From Yoonia maritima (lineage in GTDB: Bacteria > Pseudomonadota > Alphaproteobacteria > Rhodobacterales > Rhodobacteraceae): a stretch of DNA of 64,000 nucleotides. The notes below the pieces were generated by a model. That model searched no databases. It saw nothing but the letters and a program-made list of their open reading frames with translations, and had not been told where the DNA came from. The stretch spans positions 186,001 to 250,000 of the forward strand of contig NZ_PKFN01000010.1 in assembly GCF_002933395.1 (NCBI RefSeq), given 5' to 3'. Positions 20,086 to 26,838 of the stretch are shown here, one piece after another (the first letter of the stretch is position 1; each line of letters opens with the position of its first letter). The position numbers were made by a program, and so were the translations under genes.

Positions 20086-20853
20086 TCAGACGAACGGATC
20101 AGTGGGATATTGCACACCCGCAAGATAAAGCCCTTGTGGGGGGCAAACCGGTCCGCACCTAGACCGATCTGCGGCTTCAAGCGCGGACGTAACATCATCA
20201 GGGGTCCATGCACCCGCGCCGACCCGTTCCAACGTACCGACAAAGCTGCGTACTTGGTTATGAAGAAAAGACCGCGCGCGCACGTGAAATTGGTATTCGA
20301 TGCCATTCGGGCGCTGGATTTCTTTGATCGTTAACTCATCTAACGTTTTGACTGGGCTTTTCGATTGGCAGATAGATGACCTAAATGTCGTAAAGTCATG
20401 CAGGCCAATTAGTCGGTCCGCACCAGCCTGCATCGCCGCAGCATCTAACTGACGGTTCACACGCCACAACTGGCCAGCCTCGAATGTTAGCGGCGCGCGC
20501 CGTGCAACAAGGCGGAACAGATACCGCCGTTCCAACGCACCAAAGCGCGCATGCCATTCGTCATCAACGCGCGCGCATTTCACGATCGCAATCGGATGCG
20601 GCTTTAGATGAAAGTTGATCGCCTCGGACAGTCGAAACGGGTCCCAATCGCGGCTCATATCACAATGTGCGACTTGTCCAGTAGCATGGACGCCAGCATC
20701 GGTACGGCCCGCAGCACCGATGGTATGTTCACCCGGTTCAATCTTAGCCAAAGCCGCCTCTATCGCGCCCTGCACTGAAGGCTGGTCATTCTGGCGCTGC
20801 CACCCCGAAAAGGGCGCACCGTGATATTCGATAAGAAGGGCAAAACGTGGCAT
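20086..20853 (-). CDS. truA: tRNA pseudouridine(38-40) synthase TruA
   Basis: A 255-aa pseudouridine synthase acting on the anticodon stem of tRNAs. The catalytic Asp52 is in [28 protein letters not shown] opens the protein and [17 protein letters not shown] is the conserved late motif. Normal family length. It is divergent from ycjX across about 94 bp. Confidence 0.96.
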   Translation of the reverse strand: MPRFALLIEYHGAPFSGWQRQNDQPSVQGAIEAALAKIEPGEHTIGAAGRTDAGVHATGQVAHCDMSRDWDPFRLSEAINFHLKPHPIAIVKCARVDDEWHARFGALERRYLFRLVARRAPLTFEAGQLWRVNRQLDAAAMQAGADRLIGLHDFTTFRSSICQSKSPVKTLDELTIKEIQRPNGIEYQFHVRARSFLHNQVRSFVGTLERVGAGAWTPDDVTSALEAADRSRCGPVCPPQGLYLAGVQYPTDPFV

Positions 20854-20947
20854 TCACCCCGATTAGGGGGGAGAGTACATAAAATCAATCCCTACACATC
20901 CACCAGACACGGCCCTATCTTGGTCACAAGCATAGAAAGGGCCGCAA

Positions 20948-22360
20948 TTGGTTATCGCAACTATCGCAAATCAGATCACACGTGCCGCGACCGAGGTAAC
21001 TGATACGCTGACATCTCCGTTCGCTGATCCAGTGATCCGGCTTGGTGTGACTGGGCTTTCGCGCGCAGGCAAGACTGTGTTCATCACTTCGCTGGTCGCA
21101 AATCTGATGGATCGCGGGCGTATGCCCCAACTGGCGGCCGCTGCGAATGGCAGTATTCAAACGGCATATCTGCAACCGCAACCCGACGACACCATTCCCC
21201 GCTTTGCCTATGAAACGCATTTGGGGTGCCTGACCGCGCCGGCACCAAAATGGCCCGAAAGCACCAATCGGATCAGTGAACTACGCCTATCACTGCGCGT
21301 TCAACCAAGCGGACTGTTGTCTGGCTTATCCGGCCCACGGACTGTGCATATCGATATCGTCGATTATCCGGGGGAATGGTTGCTTGATTTGGCATTGCTA
21401 GATCAATCCTATGAAGAATGGTCTGCCGCAGCGCTTGCCCGTGCTGCAGGGCGACCGGGTGGCGACAGCTATTTACAGCTTTGCAATGGTACTGACGCGA
21501 ATGCTGCGCTTGATGAACCAACGGCCCTACAACTTGCTGAGGTATTTACGACCCATCTGAACGAAAGCCGCGCGGCTGGATTTTCAGACTGCACTCCGGG
21601 ACGGTTCATGTTGCCGGGTGAATTGGCAGGGTCACCCGTTTTGACGTTCGCACCACTGCCCGGCAGCGGCTTTTCTCGCAAATCACTGGGTCGCGAATTT
21701 GAGCGTCGCTTTGAGAGCTACAAGCGCAACATCGTGCGCCCGTTTTTCCGGGATCACTTTGCTAAGATTGATCGCCAAATTGTGCTGGTCGACGTTCTGG
21801 GTGCGATCCACGCAGGCCCCGCCGCGCTTGACGATCTGCGCGGTACGATGGCTGGCATCCTTAGTGCCTTCCGCCCCGGTCGAAACGCGTTCCTGACGCG
21901 GATATTCCAAGGACGCCGCGTTGAAAAAATCCTGTTCGCAGCAACCAAGGCAGACCACCTGCACCACAGCCAGCACCCGCAACTTACCGCTATAACCGAG
22001 GCCTTGTTACGCGAAGCCCGTGATCGCGCAGATTTCGCAGGTGCGAAGACCGCGGCCATGTCTATCGCATCTTTACGGACCACGGTCGAAGACACCCTCG
22101 ATCACGATGGAAAGCAGTTGGACGTGGTGCGGGGGCGTTTGCTTGATACCGGGAAACAAGCGGCGTTTTATCCCGGAAAGCTGCCTGAAGACCCAGCGCA
22201 TCTGCTATCACCTGCGCGTTCCGGCGCTGAAAAGTGGCTTGATGCCGATTACAGCGTGATGCGGTTCGCCCCTGCCCCACTGACCCTACGCCCCGGTGAT
22301 GGGCCACCACATATTCGGCTCGATAAGGCCGTTCAATTCTTGTTGGGAGACAGGCTATGA
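20948..22360 (+). CDS. YcjX-family P-loop protein
   Basis: A 470-aa GTPase-like protein of the YcjX/DUF463 family. The P-loop GLSRAGKT is at residues 36–43, followed by FITSLVANLMDRGRMP; VHIDIVDYPGEWLLDLALL is the switch-like DxxG stretch. YcjX proteins are stress-related in enterobacteria, role unclear. The best start is TTG 20948, preceded by AAAGG; no in-frame ATG lies before the P-loop. The next gene (YcjF-like) overlaps by 4 nt, the usual pair. Confidence 0.9.
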   Translation: MVIATIANQITRAATEVTDTLTSPFADPVIRLGVTGLSRAGKTVFITSLVANLMDRGRMPQLAAAANGSIQTAYLQPQPDDTIPRFAYETHLGCLTAPAPKWPESTNRISELRLSLRVQPSGLLSGLSGPRTVHIDIVDYPGEWLLDLALLDQSYEEWSAAALARAAGRPGGDSYLQLCNGTDANAALDEPTALQLAEVFTTHLNESRAAGFSDCTPGRFMLPGELAGSPVLTFAPLPGSGFSRKSLGREFERRFESYKRNIVRPFFRDHFAKIDRQIVLVDVLGAIHAGPAALDDLRGTMAGILSAFRPGRNAFLTRIFQGRRVEKILFAATKADHLHHSQHPQLTAITEALLREARDRADFAGAKTAAMSIASLRTTVEDTLDHDGKQLDVVRGRLLDTGKQAAFYPGKLPEDPAHLLSPARSGAEKWLDADYSVMRFAPAPLTLRPGDGPPHIRLDKAVQFLLGDRL

Positions 22361-23346
22361 CAAACGGCCCCGTCCTGATCGACCTTGATGAAACCGAAAC
22401 GGCCAAGCCTGACACGGCACCGCCAGTGCCTGACCTTGTGACAACCCCACAAGGCGCAGCGATGCAACAGGTCGCAGCGATCGCAGCACACAAACCATCG
22501 CGGCTGGCGCGTTGGTTTTGGTCAATCACCGTTTCGCTTGTTGGCTTTATCGTATCGCTCGCAGCATGGGATTACGTCAACGAATTGATAGCACGGTCCC
22601 CTATCTTAGGTGGAATCGCCACTGCATTGGTTGGCCTTTTGATCCTGGTCTTAGCCATCGTCGCATTACGAGAGCTAGCAGCGTTTGGGCGGTTAAAAAG
22701 GCTGGACACAATCCAACGACAAGCGGCAGACGCGCTTAACAGTGGTGACCTAAAATCAGCGCGCGCGGTCGTCGCCGCGGTTGATAAATTATACGCGCAC
22801 CGCGATGACACGGCATGGGGACGTTCGGAACTTAAATCACGCGGCGCGGACGTGCTTGATGCGGATGGTTTGATCGGTCTTGCCGAAAACACATTGCTTG
22901 CCCCGCTAGATGCCCGCGCCCAGCGCGAGGTCGAAGCAGCGGCGCGTCAGGTTGCGACAGTCACAGCAATCGTTCCGCTTGCCTTGGCCGACTTATTTAC
23001 GGCCCTAACCTCGAACCTGCGCATGATCCGCCGCATCGCCGAGATTTATGGTGGCAGGGCAGGCACATTGGGAAGCTGGCGACTGACTCGCTCTGTCTTG
23101 ACGCATCTTGTTGCTACAGGCGCGGTTGCTGTGGGTGATGATCTGATTGGATCGGTCGCCGGCGGAGGTGTTTTATCAAAAGTATCGCGCCGGTTTGGTG
23201 AAGGCGTTATCAACGGCGCCCTCACCGCACGCGTCGGCGTCGCCGCGATCGAGGTCTGCCGACCACTGCCGTTCCAGACGACCCAACGACCGTCGGTCAC
23301 GGCACTAGTGCGCCGCGCGCTGACAGGGTTATTCGGAAAAGGATAG
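22357..23346 (+). CDS. YcjF/TIGR01620-family membrane protein
   Basis: A 329-aa inner-membrane protein with two hydrophobic segments near residues 48–69 (WSITVSLVGFIVSLAAW) and 80–104 (GIATALVGLLILVLAIVAL), then a soluble helical region with RMIRRIAEIYGGR and a further Gly/Ala-rich segment, as in TIGR01620. It is encoded with YcjX through an ATGA overlap (22357–22360), which suggests joint function. It converges on the DUF2125 gene with 2 bp between stops. Confidence 0.9.
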   Translation: MTNGPVLIDLDETETAKPDTAPPVPDLVTTPQGAAMQQVAAIAAHKPSRLARWFWSITVSLVGFIVSLAAWDYVNELIARSPILGGIATALVGLLILVLAIVALRELAAFGRLKRLDTIQRQAADALNSGDLKSARAVVAAVDKLYAHRDDTAWGRSELKSRGADVLDADGLIGLAENTLLAPLDARAQREVEAAARQVATVTAIVPLALADLFTALTSNLRMIRRIAEIYGGRAGTLGSWRLTRSVLTHLVATGAVAVGDDLIGSVAGGGVLSKVSRRFGEGVINGALTARVGVAAIEVCRPLPFQTTQRPSVTALVRRALTGLFGKG

Positions 23347-23348
23347 CT

Positions 23349-24341
23349 CTAACGAAAACGAGGCGCAGGACCAATTGGAAGCGGACCGATCGACATCGTG
23401 CCGCCCCTAAACACCAATGGCAGCTCAAGCGCGCCGCCACCCAAAGCCATCGTCGAAGCAACATTCATAACCGTCGTTTCAACACCGGAATCGATCACGC
23501 CGGCGGCGACCATCATTTCAATCATCTCACGCCACTGTTCTGATCGAAAAGTGATGCGCCCGTCTAGAATTCCCTGCCTGTCGATATCAAAACCACCCTG
23601 CGCTTGAACCGTGACCGTGCCCCAGCGAATGGTAAAATTACGCAGTGTAAAATTGGTCGCAACCGGTGCCGGCCCCAGACCATCAAAAACATGACGATCA
23701 AGAGGCTGATCAAAAGTAATTGCGCTATCCTGAACCACATGCGTTAATACAGGGCCCAATGCAGCCGACGGATCAATTTGCGCTACAATCTCCCGAGGTA
23801 ATACGATCCCATCGGCTTCGAAATACGCATCATAGCGATTTTCAGCAGATGGCTGCGTACGAAAGGCACCTAGTGCACGGTCCCAGCTTATCTGCCAACC
23901 TAAATCCGATTTTGCGGTCAACGGCCCGACCTCAATCGTAGCGTCATCAAAGCTTAGGTCTGCATTCGGGGCGACCCCGGCGCTTGCTCGCAGACCATCA
24001 GTATTAAGCGTGATCACCTGCCCCGCAACCGTAAACTGTTGTTCATCCGGGAATGCCGCGATCACACGATTAGGCTGATAGCTAAGCGCAAAAACCTGAA
24101 GGAACGGCGCCTGCCAACGCCATTGTGAATCGATTGGTGACACGGACAATTCCGTGACCGTCGTATCAAATCGCGACGGAAAACCAATTGTGTTCAAATC
24201 TGCATAAGAGATGTCCCAACCATCGTCTTGGGCTTGGCTGATTGCCGATATAGCACCGCGTTCCACAGCGCGGGATCCGACGAGCCAATAAATGCTATAA
24301 AGCGCGGCAAGAAAGATGACGAAATAGGTTAAACGCCGCAT
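23349..24341 (-). CDS. DUF2125 domain protein
   Basis: A 330-aa protein with one N-terminal hydrophobic segment (YFVIFLAALYSIYWLVG), probably a signal-anchor, and a long beta-rich periplasmic part, matching the DUF2125 family of alphaproteobacteria. Function unknown. RGTMSIGPLPIGPAPRFR closes the protein. A small ORF (24403–24579) lies just upstream on the same strand. Confidence 0.88.
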   Translation of the reverse strand: MRRLTYFVIFLAALYSIYWLVGSRAVERGAISAISQAQDDGWDISYADLNTIGFPSRFDTTVTELSVSPIDSQWRWQAPFLQVFALSYQPNRVIAAFPDEQQFTVAGQVITLNTDGLRASAGVAPNADLSFDDATIEVGPLTAKSDLGWQISWDRALGAFRTQPSAENRYDAYFEADGIVLPREIVAQIDPSAALGPVLTHVVQDSAITFDQPLDRHVFDGLGPAPVATNFTLRNFTIRWGTVTVQAQGGFDIDRQGILDGRITFRSEQWREMIEMMVAAGVIDSGVETTVMNVASTMALGGGALELPLVFRGGTMSIGPLPIGPAPRFR

Positions 24342-24402
24342 ATCGGAGCCTCAGGGTAGTTGTTTGCGGCAGACTAACAACACTCAGCTTGAGGCGCGAG
24401 CA

Positions 24403-24579
24403 CTACTTCTTTTCTGCGGCTCTTACGTTCACGGCCAAGCGATCCAAGATGTCGTCCACATCCGGGAAACGCTCATGAGAGGTTACATCATCATTACGGC
24501 CAAGCTGGGAAACAGTTTCATCAGCCGAATGCTCTTCTAGCAAAGCAAAATATTGTCCCGTTTTTCGATCGTCTGCCAT
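24403..24579 (-). CDS. Small acidic hypothetical protein
   Basis: A 58-aa ORF, MADDRKTGQYFALLEEHS at the N-terminus and ending NVRAAEKK. It has a clear ribosome site (AAAGGGACG about 8 nt before ATG 24579) and charged, helical composition, without membrane segments or cysteines. I do not recognise the family. It lies directly upstream of the DUF2125 gene on the same strand, 61 bp away, with a 21-bp palindrome 41 bp before its start (24621–24641). Confidence 0.6.
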   Translation of the reverse strand: MADDRKTGQYFALLEEHSADETVSQLGRNDDVTSHERFPDVDDILDRLAVNVRAAEKK

Positions 24580-24620
24580 TTTACGTCCCTTTGCACAAAG
24601 CCCTGCTCGCCTCTACGCAT

Positions 24621-24641
24621 GTGTTAATACAATCTTAACAC
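24621..24641. promoter_or_regulatory. Palindromic operator-like site GTGTTAA-N7-TTAACAC
   Basis: Perfect 7-bp inverted arms GTGTTAA and TTAACAC separated by TACAATC, centred about 52 bp before the small 58-aa gene. Shape and spacing fit a dimeric repressor or activator site. The cognate regulator is unknown. Confidence 0.5.
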
Positions 24642-25061
24642 CTCGATGATTGCGCAAACAAATTCTCAAAAACAATGGGTTAATAGACATAAACACCCAA
24701 ATCTATCGATCGGACGCAGACGAATACCCACAATTTTGAGAAATTTTACTTCAAATACAGAGCACTAGATAAAACTGTGTCACCGATAAACAGAATACCA
24801 ACAAGCAATATGCTGTAATTTTACAACACCCACCCTCACGCACTACGGTAAGCCACAATGCCAACACACTTTATGCGTGTATTTTGAATTCTGCAATCAT
24901 CGAATCTTGCAATCAGAGGATTACCTTACGTCACACCACAACAACCCATCGATCAAAGCGTGACGGAACACAAAATCATTAACAGCAAGTGTCTTAGCCA
25001 TACACCAGACCATTCATAGCGCCCGACAGATCATACCGCGACCACTCTGCTCAAGCACCTA

Positions 25062-25077
25062 TGTGCGAAATATCACA
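25062..25077. promoter_or_regulatory. CRP-like box TGTGC-N6-TCACA
   Basis: TGTGC GAAATA TCACA matches 9 of 10 conserved positions of the E. coli CRP consensus TGTGA-N6-TCACA. Its centre is about 89 bp before the tail-collar ATG. The Crp-family protein encoded at 32817 has the CRP recognition residues that read this half-site. A weak -10-like CATATT lies at 25102–25107. Confidence 0.6.
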
Positions 25078-25158
25078 GACTTTTTTCGACGAACAGCACA
25101 CCATATTACACGGCGTCTTTGCTTCGTTAGTGACCATAAATTGGAGTCCCGCATTCCT

Positions 25159-25575
25159 ATGGAACCTTTACTGGGACAAGTGATCCTTTTCAGCGGAAAT
25201 TTCGCGCCGCGCGGCTGGGCATTTTGTGACGGGCAAATGTTAGATATTAAATCAAACGAAGCGCTTTTTGCCATCCTCGGTACGACCTACGGCGGCGACG
25301 GACATACACAGTTCAGGCTACCTGACCTGCGAGGCCGCGTTCCTATGCACTCAGGGACCGGTCCATCTCTTACTTCACGCAAGGTGGGCGACAAAACGGG
25401 ATCAGAGCGCAGCCTAGGGTTTATTCCCGAACATCAATCTCTACTTTATAGTTTAAAAATGCTGTCCGAGGCCCCAAACACCTGTAGCACCGGCGCAACA
25501 GATGACAACATGCAGCCCACACTTTGCATCAACTACATCATTGCAATTGCTGGGGAATTCCCCAAACGAAAATAG
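25159..25575 (+). CDS. Phage tail collar domain / microcystin-dependent protein family
   Basis: A 138-aa protein opening with the tail-collar core: GQVILFSGNFAPRGWAFCDG, then LDIKSNEALFAILGTTYGGD and FRLPDLRGRVPMHSGTGP, and ending in NMQPTLCINYIIAIAGEFP. Stand-alone proteins of this kind (MdpB type) occur without phage genes and have no firm function. It is shorter than the usual ~170–180 aa because the middle region is reduced. I prefer ATG 25159; the longer reading from GTG 25063 would start inside the CRP-like box. No other phage gene is nearby. Confidence 0.85.
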   Translation: MEPLLGQVILFSGNFAPRGWAFCDGQMLDIKSNEALFAILGTTYGGDGHTQFRLPDLRGRVPMHSGTGPSLTSRKVGDKTGSERSLGFIPEHQSLLYSLKMLSEAPNTCSTGATDDNMQPTLCINYIIAIAGEFPKRK

Positions 25576-25619
25576 CACCGGACAAAAATTTCTATCCGTT
25601 TGGTAAAAAAACCTCAATC

Positions 25620-25635
25620 TGTGTCCAAACGCACA
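25620..25635. promoter_or_regulatory. Second CRP-like box TGTGT-N6-GCACA
   Basis: TGTGT CCAAAC GCACA matches 8 of 10 consensus positions and is symmetrical in its TGTG/CACA cores. Its centre lies about 88 bp before ATG 25715, nearly the same distance as the first box from its gene. Confidence 0.5.
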
Positions 25636-25714
25636 ATCACCTACCTTTGTCCGAACTACGCTGAACAAGACTATGAGCCCCTCCTCCTGTGAACACAGCT
25701 TAAAGGCACACACA

Positions 25715-26686
25715 ATGTTCAACTTAGCCCCTGTCATTCCGTCACGTAGCGATCTCGATTGGTGTTGGTATCTGCGCCGTCACGGGTATGCGGGGGATGC
25801 GCTTGAGCGTGTGTTGCACGATATCGGCGTGATGGAGCCCAACGGCTGGGCGCATTGGCACCCCAGCACATTAACAGACACAGGCGCACCAGTCGCCGTC
25901 GAATTTTCAGCTGACGACAAAGCGCTCGCTCTTACAACCGAAGTTGACAACCCCGCCGTCGCCCCAGCAACCCGCCTTGCCAAAGCGTATAAAATAATCG
26001 CTGATTTAGGCGGCACCGGACCCAGCATCCAGCTTCGCGAAGTCATCAGCGCAGCCCAAGGGCTATCTGCGCTGGAATATGGCGCACGGCTGAGGCTTCG
26101 CCATGACGGAAAAAAACTGGGTATAACGCTATTGGCGGAAATCCCTGCGTCAGCTTCGGACTTGTCCCCACTCATGTCCGAAACTCCGTTTTCCCTAATT
26201 TTGCAGGACTATGACCCATCAGCACGCGCAACGATGTTGGCCTATGATACACTGACACAACAGGTCACCATTCACTGCGAGGCAGACAACGTTCAACGGA
26301 CAATTCTTCCCGCGCTTTGCATGCCCGCGCAGGTGTCGCCTGATGTGTTATCCATGTCGATAGATGGCATGATAAGCTGTCCGCCACAGATCGCGTTTCC
26401 AACACGCACTTTAGGCTTTAGTTACACGATGGGCAGCGCTGGCACGTTACCAATCTTATCGCTGTCCTTTAGCTCTAAAGAGCTATTCAAAGACGATACG
26501 ACCATTGAAAAGCGCGTTCGTACTTGCGGCGGTAATAAACTACCCAGTTATAAGGCGTTGCTTGAGCACTTGCCGACAGCTGCGGTCGGGAAAACCCATC
26601 ACGGCAACTTTCAAATGAAAGCCCGACAGAACGCAGCGCCAGTTTTATCCATTAGCGTCGCAGCACCGTGGCATAGCTACGAATAG
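25715..26686 (+). CDS. Unrecognised 323-aa protein, possible ABBA/DMATS-like fold
   Basis: I do not recognise this protein with confidence. It is soluble, without signal peptide. An N-terminal helix region (DLDWCWYLRRHGYAGDALER) is followed by LTDTGAPVAVEFSADD, which recalls the Pro-x-Glu-x-Ser strand of DMATS-type aromatic prenyltransferases, and several alternating strand/helix units follow, ending KTHHGNFQMKARQ ... LSISVAAPWHSY. The resemblance is by eye only. ATG 25715 is chosen for the AAAGG site 9–13 nt upstream; an ATG at 25673 is weaker. A strong terminator follows at 26708. Its position before the flavoprotein fusion suggests a shared pathway. Confidence 0.75.
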   Translation: MFNLAPVIPSRSDLDWCWYLRRHGYAGDALERVLHDIGVMEPNGWAHWHPSTLTDTGAPVAVEFSADDKALALTTEVDNPAVAPATRLAKAYKIIADLGGTGPSIQLREVISAAQGLSALEYGARLRLRHDGKKLGITLLAEIPASASDLSPLMSETPFSLILQDYDPSARATMLAYDTLTQQVTIHCEADNVQRTILPALCMPAQVSPDVLSMSIDGMISCPPQIAFPTRTLGFSYTMGSAGTLPILSLSFSSKELFKDDTTIEKRVRTCGGNKLPSYKALLEHLPTAAVGKTHHGNFQMKARQNAAPVLSISVAAPWHSYE

Positions 26687-26707
26687 ATTCCGTGACATTA
26701 AAAATAC

Positions 26708-26743
26708 AAAAAAGGCTGCCATACTGCTTGGCAGCCTTTTTTT
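26708..26743 (+). terminator. Rho-independent terminator
   Basis: A-rich run, then stem AAGGCTGCC / GGCAGCCTT with a 9-nt loop and a run of seven T. Textbook form; it ends the transcript of the 323-aa gene and separates it from the flavoprotein gene. The A/T flanks make it potentially bidirectional. Confidence 0.9.
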
Positions 26744-26838
26744 GGGTCAAATTGATTTTTATTACATTAACGGCCGCACAATAGTTTAATTATATTTAAA
26801 ATTATAACGCATTAAATAAAATAACCCGGAGACATTAG

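Larger units (their letters stand above)
24580..25158. other. Long AT-rich divergent regulatory region
   Basis: 579 bp between the small 58-aa gene (minus) and the tail-collar gene (plus). It is visibly richer in A and T than the flanking genes. It holds a 21-bp palindrome (24621–24641) and a CRP-like box (25062–25077). No RNA gene or credible ORF seen. Confidence 0.6.

Noticed and set aside
25159..25575. Prophage remnant because of the tail-collar domain
   Set aside because: No integrase, capsid, portal or other tail genes and no attachment repeats nearby; stand-alone family members are common.
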